From Rhizobiaceae bacterium (GTDB lineage: Bacteria > Pseudomonadota > Alphaproteobacteria > Rhizobiales > Rhizobiaceae), in contig JAMLJC010000001.1 of the NCBI GenBank assembly GCA_023953845.1, forward strand, positions 186,001 to 250,000: a stretch of DNA of 64,000 bases, in the 5' to 3' direction. Under the pieces are notes generated by a model. It was not told the origin of the DNA, made no database searches, and saw nothing but the letters and a program-made list of their open reading frames with translations. Positions 8,347 through 16,667 of the stretch are shown one piece after another. A program made the position numbers and the translations under genes. Within the stretch, counting starts at the first letter, position 1; each line of letters opens with the position of its first letter.

Positions 8347-9102
8347 TTACCCCCGCCCCACGAACGGCATCTTGGTCGCCATCACGTTCATGAACAGCAC
8401 GTTCGTGTCGAGCGGCATGTTCGCCATGTGCAGCACGGAATCGGCGACACGCTGCACATCGATGGTCGGCTCGACCGCGATCGTGCCATTGGCCTGCGGC
8501 ACGCCCAGCGTCATCGCATGCGCCATTTCGGTGAGCGCGTTGCCGATGTCGATCTGGCCGCAGGCGATGTCGAACGGCCTGCCGTCGAGCGCCAGCGATT
8601 TGGTGAGACCGGTTATGGCGTGCTTTGTCGCCGTATAGGGAGCCGAGCCGGGGCGCGGCGCATAGGCCGAGACCGAGCCGTTGTTGATGATGCGGCCACC
8701 TTGCGGTTTCTGCGCGCGCATCACGCGGAAAGCCGCCCGGGCGCAATAGAACGAGCCGTTGAGATTGGCGGCAACCGTGTTCTCCCACGCCTCGACCGGG
8801 ATTTCGTCCGGGGTCGATGCCTTGAACCCGGTGCCGGCATTGTTGAAGAGCAGATCCACCCGGCCGAAGGCTTCGACCACTTTGTCGAACATCGCTTCGA
8901 CCTCGGGCGATTTCGACACGTCGCAGGAGATCGCCAGCGCCTTTCCGGAAGCCTCGCCTGCCGCCTTTACGGCCTCATCGAGCGCCGCCTGCCGCCGTCC
9001 CACGAAGACGGTGTTCCAGCCGTTTCTGAGAAGCGTCGCCGCCGTGGCCTTGCCGACCCCGCTGCCGGCTCCCGTGACGATCGCTGTCTTGCCGTTTCCC
9101 AT
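8347..9102 (-). CDS. SDR family oxidoreductase
   Basis: A 251-residue short-chain dehydrogenase. Motifs seen are TGAGSGVGKATA (cofactor loop, residues 9-20), NNAGTG, the catalytic Ser in NNGSVSAYA, and Tyr/Lys in YTATKHA. The start at 9102 (MGNGKTAIVTGAG) fits the family exactly; the frame runs open for another 69 bases upstream without conserved content. It is convergent with the aminotransferase gene. Its upstream region (9103-9410) contains a perfect TTAA-N7-TTAA element 156 bases from the start codon, so CtrA-type control is possible. The substrate is unknown. Confidence 0.85.
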   Translation of the reverse strand: MGNGKTAIVTGAGSGVGKATAATLLRNGWNTVFVGRRQAALDEAVKAAGEASGKALAISCDVSKSPEVEAMFDKVVEAFGRVDLLFNNAGTGFKASTPDEIPVEAWENTVAANLNGSFYCARAAFRVMRAQKPQGGRIINNGSVSAYAPRPGSAPYTATKHAITGLTKSLALDGRPFDIACGQIDIGNALTEMAHAMTLGVPQANGTIAVEPTIDVQRVADSVLHMANMPLDTNVLFMNVMATKMPFVGRG

Positions 9103-9173
9103 CAACAGATCCCTCCGATATGCGTGGGATGGCATTGCAGATGGCAGGGCGGAAGGCAAGACCGGGAACAAAG

Positions 9174-9197
9174 AGGGCGGTCCGTTGGGGCCGCCCT
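9174..9197 (-). terminator. hairpin terminator downstream of the DUF533 gene
   Basis: A 10-bp stem with one G-U pair (AGGGCGGTCC / GGGCCGCCCT) and a 4-base loop. Read on the minus strand it is followed by a T-rich run (CTCTTTGTT), as expected for intrinsic termination of the minus-strand transcript arriving from the DUF533 gene, whose stop is about 210 bases upstream. The rest of the 9103-9410 spacer holds no gene that I can support. Confidence 0.6.
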
Positions 9198-9257
9198 GAA
9201 TGGGATCGCTTGGGAGGAGAAAAGCTGATCCGAATAAATTTAGGATGCGCTTGATGC

Positions 9258-9272
9258 GTTAAAAAAGGGTTA
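9258..9272. promoter_or_regulatory. CtrA-like box TTAA-N7-TTAA
   Basis: The sequence TTAA AAAAGGG TTAA matches the full CtrA recognition consensus of alphaproteobacteria (TTAA-N7-TTAA), inside an imperfect palindrome GCGTTAA...TTAACGC. It lies in the spacer between two minus-strand genes, 156 bases before the SDR start at 9102. Consensus match is seen; function is inferred, and A/T-rich spacers can give such matches by chance. Confidence 0.4.
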
Positions 9273-9410
9273 ACGCGAAACAGAAGCGACCACCCGTTCA
9301 GTGCCGCTCAAGAAAGGGCTTGGCATTGCATATACCGCCGATGTCCAGTCGTCCGCGAAGATAAGCAAAGCGCGAAATTCGACTTCTTGCCCGGCGATTC
9401 GAAGCCGCTG

Positions 9411-10193
9411 CTACCAGCGCGGATTGACGTTAGGCACCGAGGTCGGCGCCGGGCCGGAAGATGTAGCGTCCGCTGGTCCTGCCGACCCAGTCTGGATGGT
9501 CGTGGCGGACACGATCGTCGCCTCCACATGGTCGATAAGCGCGTCCGGAAGGTTAAGTCGTCCGGCAAGAAGATCGAGATAGCCGCGCTCCGTCCGGGTA
9601 TCGGGCTCGATGGTCAGCCGCGAGGCGGTGTAAAGTTCAACGCGCTGGGCTTCCGTCTGCGCGGCCGCGACCAGTTGGTCGATGGACCAGGGGTTCTGGA
9701 TTTCCTTGAGCAGGAACGCCTCGGCCTCCGCGCCGACACCGGCGAGGCTCAGCTTGTCGGCGATGCGCTTGCGTTCGGTCTCATCGATATGCCCGTCCGC
9801 ATTCGCGGCGGCGATCATCGCCCGCACAAGCGTCAGCGCGAATTCGGCCTCGCCTTGCGGCGCCTGCGACGGATGGAAGTCGGTATCGGCAGGCGGCGGC
9901 AGGAGTTCCGGCTGCTTCTCCGTGGTCTGCGCGGGATTGTTGCCGTCGCGGTAGTTCTTGTAGGCGTTGTAGGCGACGCTGCCGATAGCCGCGAGGCCGC
10001 CCAGCTTGATCGCCGTTCCGGCCAGATTACGCCCGGTCCTGGTGCCGAGCAGCACGGCGACAAGCGCGCCGGTAGCCAGAGGGTTGTCCTTCGCCATCTG
10101 CTGCACCTTCGTTGCGCCGTCCCTGACGCTGCCGCCGCTTCCGGGAAGCTGCGAGCCGAGCAGGTCGTTGAGCAGTTTCTTGGGATCGAGCAT
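9411..10193 (-). CDS. DUF533 / TerB-like inner membrane protein
   Basis: A 260-residue protein of the DUF533 family (YebE type). The N-terminus MLDPKKLLNDLLGSQLPGSGG is typical. A hydrophobic/glycine segment follows (NPLATGALVAVLLG, then LGGLAAIGSVAYNAYKNY), then a Pro-rich linker. The C-terminal half is a TerB-like all-helical domain with AANADGHIDETERKRI (residues roughly 135-150), resembling acidic metal-binding TerB helices. The start at 10193 gives the conserved N-terminus; a longer upstream frame is not conserved in style. Function in this family is unknown, though envelope stress links are reported for relatives. It stands alone on its strand between the trhO gene upstream and a terminator hairpin downstream. 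Confidence 0.8.
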   Translation of the reverse strand: MLDPKKLLNDLLGSQLPGSGGSVRDGATKVQQMAKDNPLATGALVAVLLGTRTGRNLAGTAIKLGGLAAIGSVAYNAYKNYRDGNNPAQTTEKQPELLPPPADTDFHPSQAPQGEAEFALTLVRAMIAAANADGHIDETERKRIADKLSLAGVGAEAEAFLLKEIQNPWSIDQLVAAAQTEAQRVELYTASRLTIEPDTRTERGYLDLLAGRLNLPDALIDHVEATIVSATTIQTGSAGPADATSSGPAPTSVPNVNPRW

Positions 10194-10296
10194 CAGGGCC
10201 TCCGGATCGCGGGATGCGCAGAAATTGCGCGCCTCAGGCGAAATAGGGAGGCTATGGCGACATTGCAATGACGGCCGGAAGACTGTCAGCCGATGT

Positions 10297-11226
10297 TCAA
10301 CTGCCGACGTGAGGCTTTCCGCCGCGCGCCGCGGCAAGCGCGACCTGCCGGTGACGCTCGGCATAGCGGGCACGGTCAGCCTCACTGCGCTCCTGCCGGC
10401 AATGGGAGCAGGAAATCCCCTCGACATAGTCGGGAGACGCCCTGTCCTGCGCGGTCAGCGGATGGCGGCACGCCCGGCACAGGGACGCCTCGCCCGCCTC
10501 CAGTCCATGCTTCACGGAGACGCGCTCGTCGAAGACGAAGCACTCGCCGTCCCAGAGGCTCGCTTGCGGCTCGACCGTCTCGAGATACTTGAGGATGCCC
10601 CCCTTGAGATGGAACACCTCCTCGACGCCGATCGATTTCATGTAGGCCGTCGCCTTCTCGCAGCGTATGCCGCCGGTGCAGAACATCGCGACCTTGCGGC
10701 CCTGCAGCGCATCGAGATTCCGCTTCGCCCAAACCGGAAACTCGGTGAAGCTGCGCGTCTCCGGATCGACCGCGCCGCGAAACGTGCCGAGCGATACTTC
10801 GTAATCGTTGCGCGTATCGACGACCACCGTCTGCGGATCGGCGATCAGCGCGTTCCAGTCGGCGGGCTCGACATAGGTGCCGACGCTTGCCAGCGGGTCG
10901 ACGCCCTCGACGCCCATCGTCACGATTTCCTTCTTCAGCCGCACTTTCATGCGGTGGAAAGGCATCTCGGCGGCCCGGCTGTATTTCACTTCCAGCCCTG
11001 CGAGTTCCGGGACAGACTCCAGATGCTCGACGAGTTCGCCGATGGCCCCTTCCGTACCGGCGACAGTTCCATTGACGCCTTCCGCCGCAAGCAGCAGCGT
11101 GCCCTTGATTCCACGACCGCAGCAGAAGGCGGCAAGCGGCGCACGCATATCCCGATAGGCGTCGAGACGCGCGAAACGATAGAGCGCAGCGACGAGGAGC
11201 GGCGTATCCGGCGGGGATGGATTCAT
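10297..11226 (-). CDS. trhO: tRNA uridine(34) hydroxylase, rhodanese family
   Basis: A 309-residue cytosolic enzyme of the TrhO/YceA family, which hydroxylates U34 of certain tRNAs on the way to 5-carboxymethoxy- or methoxyuridine using prephenate-independent oxygen chemistry. It has an N-terminal acylphosphatase-like domain (GIKGTLLLAAEGVNGTVAG, residues 39-57). A rhodanese domain follows with the active loop CTGGIRCEK, catalytic Cys at 183. The C-terminal Cys-rich tail (CRACRHPL ... CSHCRQER) probably binds zinc. The start at 11226 is the ATG before PSPPDTPLLVAALYRF; an upstream in-frame ATG is less likely. Divergent from the muramidase gene. Confidence 0.9.
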   Translation of the reverse strand: MNPSPPDTPLLVAALYRFARLDAYRDMRAPLAAFCCGRGIKGTLLLAAEGVNGTVAGTEGAIGELVEHLESVPELAGLEVKYSRAAEMPFHRMKVRLKKEIVTMGVEGVDPLASVGTYVEPADWNALIADPQTVVVDTRNDYEVSLGTFRGAVDPETRSFTEFPVWAKRNLDALQGRKVAMFCTGGIRCEKATAYMKSIGVEEVFHLKGGILKYLETVEPQASLWDGECFVFDERVSVKHGLEAGEASLCRACRHPLTAQDRASPDYVEGISCSHCRQERSEADRARYAERHRQVALAAARGGKPHVGS

Positions 11227-11405
11227 GACACGCGGGAGATAAACCGCGCCGTTCCGGCGTTCAAGGGATACAGCCATATCCTATTGAATCAATCGGTTGG
11301 TGTTTGTCCCTATGGCGACAGAGCGTCAGTTAAAGAGATTCACCGCCGATTTTATCCCCGCCTGCCCGTTTGCCGAGACAATGGCGTCGTCAAAGGAGGC
11401 GCCGT

Positions 11406-12293
11406 ATGTTCGATGACGAGGTCCTGAAAGCGGTCGACATCATGGCTGGACGGCTCGGCGTCGAAGCAGCCGCGCTGCTGGCCATCGCCGAGGTGGAAAG
11501 CGGCGGACAAGCCTTCGCCACGGTGGGCGGACGGCCGGAACCACTGATCCGCTTCGAAGGACATTATTTCGATCAGCGCCTGACGGGTGCGAAACGCGAA
11601 CAGGCGCGCGCGGCGGGATTGGCATCCCCGGTCGCAGGCGCGATCGCGAATCCCGCTACGCAGGCCGGCCGCTGGCGGCTTCTGCGGGCTGCCGCCGCCA
11701 TCGACCATGCTGCCGCGCACGAAGCCGTCTCATGGGGTCTGGGACAGGTCATGGGCGCGCATTGGCGATGGCTCGGCTTTCCCCACATCGACGCGTTCGT
11801 CGCCGAGGCGCGAAGCGGTATCGCGGGGCAGATCACGCTGATGTGCCTTTACGTCGAGAAAGCCGGACTCTCCGGTGCGATCCGTCGACTGGACTGGGCC
11901 GCCTTCGCGCGCGCCTATAACGGTCCCGCCTACGCGAAGCACGGCTATCATACGAAGATCGCCGCAGCATATGAGCGGTATCGAAATTCTGGCGGTGCAA
12001 CGAAGTCGCGTGAAAGCGAAGCTTCCACCGGCACCGCCACACCGATCGATACCGTCGACCTCCAGCGCATGCTTTCGGCCGCCGGCTATCCTGTCGAGGC
12101 CGATGGCCTCATGGGGCCGCTGACACGCAAGGCGATTCGCGGCTTTCAGGCCGACAGCGGCCTCGACGTGGACGGCATCCCCGGCCCGAAGACGCTTGCC
12201 GCGCTCCGCCGCGCGATACCCTTTGGCGTGGGCGGGGCGGGCATCTGGAATCGTGTCGTCCGCTTCCTCGCGGCACTGTTCGGCAGAAGCTAA
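11406..12293 (+). CDS. N-acetylmuramidase (DUF3380) with peptidoglycan-binding domain
   Basis: A 295-residue predicted peptidoglycan hydrolase. Residues 1-185 form an N-acetylmuramidase (endolysin-type) domain: AIAEVESGG carries the likely catalytic Glu near residue 29, then RFEGHYF, SWGLGQVMG and FARAYNGPAYAKHGYH. The C-terminal ~60 residues are a PG_binding_1 domain (LQRMLSAAGYPVEADGLMGP, GFQADSGLDVDGIPGPKT) that would dock on cell wall. There is no signal peptide, so export would need a holin-like route or lysis, as with phage endolysins. A strong AGGAGG ribosome site 6-8 bases upstream fixes the ATG at 11406. No other phage gene is nearby, so this is probably a domesticated lysozyme. Codon usage looks like its neighbours. 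Confidence 0.85.
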   Translation: MFDDEVLKAVDIMAGRLGVEAAALLAIAEVESGGQAFATVGGRPEPLIRFEGHYFDQRLTGAKREQARAAGLASPVAGAIANPATQAGRWRLLRAAAAIDHAAAHEAVSWGLGQVMGAHWRWLGFPHIDAFVAEARSGIAGQITLMCLYVEKAGLSGAIRRLDWAAFARAYNGPAYAKHGYHTKIAAAYERYRNSGGATKSRESEASTGTATPIDTVDLQRMLSAAGYPVEADGLMGPLTRKAIRGFQADSGLDVDGIPGPKTLAALRRAIPFGVGGAGIWNRVVRFLAALFGRS

Positions 12294-12371
12294 CCCGGTC
12301 TTGCCGAACGCGATGGACAGAGCGCGACAGATCGCCTAATTCGATTGAAATCCTTCCGAACGGTGCCAACC

Positions 12372-13016
12372 ATGCCCAACAAGACCGATGCTTTGCTTTC
12401 CCTGCTTGCCGGGCAGCCTGTGATTCCCGTGATCAAGATCGAGGAGGTCGAGAAGGCCGTGCCGTTGGCCCGGGCGCTGGCGAAGGGCGGCCTGCGGGCC
12501 ATCGAGATCACGCTGCGCACGCCGGCGGCACTGGACGCCATCCGCCGCGTCGCGGCCGAGGTAGAGGAAGCGATCGTCGGCGCGGGCACGATCCTCAATC
12601 CGAAACGGTTCAACGAGGCGGCGAAGGCGGGCTCGCGCTTCATCGTCAGCCCCGGCATCACCCAGAACCTGCTTTCGGCCGCCGCCGACAGCGAGGTGCC
12701 GCTGCTTCCCGGTGCGATAACGCCGGGCGAGATGATGATGGCGCTCGATGCCGGGCTCGATTTTCTAAAGTTCTTTCCGGCTGAGCAATCGGGCGGCATC
12801 GATTTCCTCAAGGCGTTGGCGTCGCCTTTCAACGGCCTGCGCTTCTGCCCGACAAGCGGCATTTCGGCGAAAAACGCCGCCGAATATCTCGCGCAGCCCA
12901 ACGTCGTCTGCGTCGGCGGCTCCTGGGTGGCGCCGGACGCGCTGATCAAGGCCGGAGACTGGGCGGAGATCGAAGCGCTTGCGCGCGCCGCGGACGCGCT
13001 GCGCAGGGCCGCATAG
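12372..13016 (+). CDS. eda: 2-dehydro-3-deoxy-phosphogluconate (KDPG) aldolase
   Basis: A 214-residue class I aldolase that cleaves KDPG to pyruvate and glyceraldehyde-3-phosphate in the Entner-Doudoroff pathway; it may also act on related keto-hydroxy acids. Motifs seen: VIPVIKIEEVEKAVPLARAL at the N-terminus, GGLRAIEITLRTP with the catalytic Glu, VGAGTI, SPG, and the Schiff-base lysine in FLKFFPAEQSGG. The ATG at 12372 gives the normal length. edd and zwf are not in the window, so the gene is a stand-alone copy. A clear terminator hairpin follows immediately. Confidence 0.92.
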   Translation: MPNKTDALLSLLAGQPVIPVIKIEEVEKAVPLARALAKGGLRAIEITLRTPAALDAIRRVAAEVEEAIVGAGTILNPKRFNEAAKAGSRFIVSPGITQNLLSAAADSEVPLLPGAITPGEMMMALDAGLDFLKFFPAEQSGGIDFLKALASPFNGLRFCPTSGISAKNAAEYLAQPNVVCVGGSWVAPDALIKAGDWAEIEALARAADALRRAA

Positions 13017-13020
13017 CAGA

Positions 13021-13047
13021 ACGGCCAGCTGAGCCGGCCGTCTTTTC
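13021..13047 (+). terminator. rho-independent terminator after eda
   Basis: The stem ACGGCC / GGCCGT closes on a GCTGAGC loop with an inner GCT/AGC pairing, followed by CTTTTC. It starts 4 bases past the eda stop codon. Confidence 0.75.
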
Positions 13048-13085
13048 ATGCAATTCTTCGCGCGGCAGAGATCAGCCGTGCCGGG

Positions 13086-14750
13086 TCAATTGGCTTCGAA
13101 GCGCGCCACCGGCAGGAAAGCCACGGCCTTTCCGGAAAACTTGTTCGCCTGCAGTTCCTTGCCGTCAGGCTGGAAGCCGTTGGCGTAGACCTCGCGCGGG
13201 GCCGTGCGCACGATGTTGTAGGCGAAGGAAGGCGCGCTGTTGCCGCCCTTGCCCTTGGCGACATAATCCTCGTCGAAGGCCCAGCGGGCATCGGACGGCT
13301 GCGCCGGAAGCACGATCGAAGCCGGCGGAGCCTTGCGATCGAGTTTCGTGGCACGGGCGGCCTTGCGCGTGCTCTTGGTGTCGGTGGTCACGATCTTCAC
13401 CGGTTCCCGCGCGATCGCCTGTTCCTCGGCGAGATCACGAGGCTCGGAAGCGCTGATCAGCGAGGCGATCTGCGTGCTGTCCCTTTCCACGGAAGCGACG
13501 CTGAGATCGGCTTTGTCGGGCGTGGCCGCGAAATCCTCGACAGCTTCGACGGCAGGACGCGCGGAAGGCATCGGCGCACGCGCCTCCTCCTCGGCCAGAG
13601 CCAGCAGCACGGGATCGTCCGCTTCGGGCTGCGCGGGAGCATAGTCGGGACGCCAGGTCGGCAGCGGCACCTTGATCGCCACCTCGGCGGGCCTCGCTTC
13701 CGGTTCTTCCACCATCTGGGCAGCCGCCGTATCGACCGGATCGGCCATCTGGAACGGAATCTGGTCGGGTTCGGCGCGTCCCACCTCGGCCTTCGGCCGC
13801 GGCGCGACTTCGGGAAGCGGCACGGCGCGCTGCGGCAGAGCAGCCACGATGGTCTCCGCCGGCACCGGCTGGCGCGGCGCTTCCATCGCGGGGGCCGGAG
13901 CAGCAGTCGGGACGCCCGGCAATTCCTCGGGCTCGGCGACCTGAACCGGCTTGGGCTGCGAGCGGACGGGCTTGATTTCCGGTTCCTCCGCGACGGCCTC
14001 CGGCCCGCTCTCCTCTTCCTCGTCCGCGCTGCGGCTGAACAGCATGGCGAAAAGGTTCTTGGATTTACGGCTGCTGTCGCCGGTATTGGCGAGGGCCAGC
14101 GCCGTGCCGCCGGATTTCTGGCGGGATTGGTATGCCGCGAGCGCCTGATCGAAGCCGGGCAGCGGCTTGCCGTCGCTCGGCACATGCAGCGTCTTGCCGT
14201 TCGGGAAGACGGCGACGAGTTCCTTGCGGCTCATGCGCGGCCAGTGGCGCACGTTGCCGACATCCATGTGCACGAAAGGCGAACCGGAACGCGGATAATA
14301 GCCCACGCCGCCGCCCTGGGCCTTCAGACCGAGGTCGCGCAGCTTCTTCAGCGGCACGCCCGGAATGAAGAAATCCATGGCGTTGCCCAGCATGTGCTGG
14401 CTTTTCTTGGCGACGCCCTTGGAACGGCTGCGCAGCATGGAGTTGGTCGCCGGCGACCGGTAGGCCGACACCACGTTTATGTAACCGTTTGAACCGCTCC
14501 CTTGATACACCTGCCAGACCAGATCCAGCAGCCGGGGGTTCATCTTGGTCGGTTCGTTGCGGCGCCAGTCGCGCAGGAAACGGTTGATCTTCTGCAGCCC
14601 GGCCTGATCGTAACGGCCGTTGCGCTTGAAGGTGATTTCGGCCTTCTCGCCCGTGTGGATGAAATAAAGCTTCAGCGTTCGTGTCTCCGCCTCCGAGGCT
14701 GAAACGCCGAAAGACATGGCGCCTGCCGCGAAGCACAGGAGAATGAACAT
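13086..14750 (-). CDS. DUF882 (YcbK-type, peptidase M15-like) exported protein with long Pro/Ala/Glu-rich tail
   Basis: A 554-residue protein. Residues 1-21 form a signal peptide (MFILLCFAAGAMSFGVSASE). A DUF882/M15-type domain of about 160 residues follows, with the His/Asp metal-site pattern SAYRSPATNSMLR, SQHMLGNAMDFF, GVGYYPRSGSPFVHMDVG. Relatives are murein endopeptidases or lipoprotein-like YcbK proteins acting in the periplasm. The remaining ~330 residues are low-complexity, rich in Pro, Ala, Glu and Val, with no recognisable fold, perhaps a spacer through the wall. The start at 14750 was chosen for the signal peptide and GGAAG site. The frame runs open another 180 bases upstream, but no usable start codon improves the N-terminus. 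Confidence 0.8.
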   Translation of the reverse strand: MFILLCFAAGAMSFGVSASEAETRTLKLYFIHTGEKAEITFKRNGRYDQAGLQKINRFLRDWRRNEPTKMNPRLLDLVWQVYQGSGSNGYINVVSAYRSPATNSMLRSRSKGVAKKSQHMLGNAMDFFIPGVPLKKLRDLGLKAQGGGVGYYPRSGSPFVHMDVGNVRHWPRMSRKELVAVFPNGKTLHVPSDGKPLPGFDQALAAYQSRQKSGGTALALANTGDSSRKSKNLFAMLFSRSADEEEESGPEAVAEEPEIKPVRSQPKPVQVAEPEELPGVPTAAPAPAMEAPRQPVPAETIVAALPQRAVPLPEVAPRPKAEVGRAEPDQIPFQMADPVDTAAAQMVEEPEARPAEVAIKVPLPTWRPDYAPAQPEADDPVLLALAEEEARAPMPSARPAVEAVEDFAATPDKADLSVASVERDSTQIASLISASEPRDLAEEQAIAREPVKIVTTDTKSTRKAARATKLDRKAPPASIVLPAQPSDARWAFDEDYVAKGKGGNSAPSFAYNIVRTAPREVYANGFQPDGKELQANKFSGKAVAFLPVARFEAN

Positions 14751-14895
14751 CCGCTTCCAGACCGCCGCAAACGCACGCGGACCGTCGATGAGTCGCTCGA
14801 TACCAATCAAATCAACAGGCCTTGTTAGGTACTGTCCGTCCCCGGATTTGACGCCCGGACGATGTCTTGAACACGTCCGAATATCGATCCCAATG

Positions 14896-14931
14896 GTTAA
14901 CCGCTGCTTATTGAAGCAGAAATGCGGTAAC
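14896..14931. repeat. nested inverted repeat upstream of the DUF882 gene
   Basis: GTTAACCGC and GCGGTAAC pair with one bulged base, and inside them TGCTT pairs with AAGCA around a 4-base loop. It also contains a near match to the CtrA box (TTAA-N7-TTAT at 14897-14911). It lies about 150 bases upstream of the DUF882 start in the 263-base spacer 14751-15013. The role, operator or RNA structure, is unknown. Confidence 0.35.
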
Positions 14932-15013
14932 ACAGTGGCAGGCGTTTGGCAAAACTGTTGCTGCGGAAAACTTGGTAAACAGCCGGTTTCGTTAGCGATT
15001 TCGCGACGGAGCG

Positions 15014-16531
15014 TCAGGTGGCAAGCTGCTCCGGGTGCCCGGCATCCGACGCGATGTCATATTCCTTCATTTTCCGGTAGAGCGTCGAGCGGCCGATTCC
15101 CAGCCGCCGCGCCACTTCGCTCATCTGGCCGCTGTAGTGCTCGATGGCGAAGCGAATCATCTCGACCTCGACCTCGGCCAGCGAACGCACATTGCCCCGA
15201 TCGTCGAGGGTTCGCATCATGCCCTTGGCGGGCGCTAATGGCGAAACCGGCGCGGCTTCCGTTACGACCTCCAAGGGCGGCTGCACCGGCATCAAGGCCG
15301 CACCCTGTTGGAGCCGGACCGCGGAACGCGCGCTGTCGGGGATCAGGTGCCCGTCGACCTCGTGGCTGATCTGCGGAAAATCCGCCGGCTCCAGCGTGTC
15401 ACCGTCGCAAAGCAGGATAGCCCGGAGGATGGCGTTTTCGAGCTGCCGCACATTGCCCGGCCAGTCATAGGCTTCCAGCAGGCGCAGCGTCACGGGTGCG
15501 AATTCCAGCCGTCTGCCGGGCGAGTGATGCTTCAGCGCCCGCTCCTTCAGGAACTGCGCCAGGGGCTCGATGTCCTCGCGCCTCTGTCTGAGCGGCGGAA
15601 TCATGATCGGATAGACGTTGAGGCGATAGAAAAGGTCCTCGCGGAACCTGCCGCTTCTCACCTGCTGCATCAGGTCGCGATGGGTCGCAGAGATGAGCTT
15701 GATGTCGACCTTGACCGTCTGGCGTCCGCCAACGGGGTCGACCTCGCCTTCCTGCACCGCGCGCAGCAGCTTCACCTGCGTTTCGAGCGGCAGATCGCCG
15801 ATCTCGTCCAGAAAGAGCGTGCCCGTGTTTGCTTCGACGAACTTGCCGGCGTGTTTCTCGGTCGCGCCGGTGAAGGAACCTCTTTCGTGGCCGAACAGTA
15901 TGCTTTCCACAAGATTGTCGGGGATGGCGCCGCAATTGACCGTCACGAAGGGTTTTGTCCGACGCTCGCCCGATCCTTGTATGGCGCGGGCGAAGACCTC
16001 CTTGCCGACGCCGGACTCGCCTTCGATGAGCACGGGGATATTCGACGACGCGGCCTTCTGGCCGAGCCGCACGGCGCGCTCCATGGCCGGGCTGCGCGTG
16101 ATGAGATCCTTGAACGTCAGGGAGCCGTTGCGGCGCGTCGCGCGTCGCGTTTCCCCTTCAAGCTCCTCAACCTTCAGCGCATTGGAAATGGCGGTCTGCA
16201 GCCGGTCCGGCGAGGCAGGCTTGACGAAGAAATCCACGGCGCCGGCGCGCATGGCCGTGACCGCCGTATCGATGCCGCCTTGCGCGGTCTGAACGATGAC
16301 CGGCGTCTTGATCGAGCGTTCGCCGAGCCGTTTCAGCACGCCGAGGCCATCGATGCCGGGCATGACCAGATCGAGGATCACCACATGGATGTCGCCGCCG
16401 CCTTCGAGCCTGTCGAGCGCGGCCTCGCCGCCGTCCACCGCCGTCGCCTCATGGCCGAACCGGCGCACGGCCGCTTCCAGCAAGCGACGCTGGACGGGGT
16501 CGTCGTCGACGATAAGGATATGGGCCGCCAT
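15014..16531 (-). CDS. sigma-54-dependent response regulator (NtrC family)
   Basis: A 505-residue three-domain activator. The receiver domain (1-120) has acidic residues DDD at 9-11, phospho-acceptor Asp54 (VILDLVMPG) and Lys104. The AAA+ domain (about 140-375) has Walker A GESGVGKE at 171-178, the sigma-54 contact loop GSFTGA at 218-223 (Ser in place of the usual Ala), and Walker B LFLDE at 239-243. A Fis-type helix-turn-helix is at the C-terminus (MSEVARRLGIGRSTLYRKM). It would activate RpoN promoters after phosphorylation by a histidine kinase; no kinase is adjacent. Start at 16531, MAAHILIVDDD. It is divergent from pepF. The target genes are unknown. Confidence 0.92.
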   Translation of the reverse strand: MAAHILIVDDDPVQRRLLEAAVRRFGHEATAVDGGEAALDRLEGGGDIHVVILDLVMPGIDGLGVLKRLGERSIKTPVIVQTAQGGIDTAVTAMRAGAVDFFVKPASPDRLQTAISNALKVEELEGETRRATRRNGSLTFKDLITRSPAMERAVRLGQKAASSNIPVLIEGESGVGKEVFARAIQGSGERRTKPFVTVNCGAIPDNLVESILFGHERGSFTGATEKHAGKFVEANTGTLFLDEIGDLPLETQVKLLRAVQEGEVDPVGGRQTVKVDIKLISATHRDLMQQVRSGRFREDLFYRLNVYPIMIPPLRQRREDIEPLAQFLKERALKHHSPGRRLEFAPVTLRLLEAYDWPGNVRQLENAILRAILLCDGDTLEPADFPQISHEVDGHLIPDSARSAVRLQQGAALMPVQPPLEVVTEAAPVSPLAPAKGMMRTLDDRGNVRSLAEVEVEMIRFAIEHYSGQMSEVARRLGIGRSTLYRKMKEYDIASDAGHPEQLAT

Positions 16532-16667
16532 GTTCTGCCGATTGATCGCTTCCGGACTGGACCATCTTGGCACATGGTCCTAAATATCGACCCAAGAAAG
16601 CAGGTGAACGAACTCTTAGGATCGTTGCCCGCATTCGTCGGATATCTTTCCCGGACATGGAAGGCTT

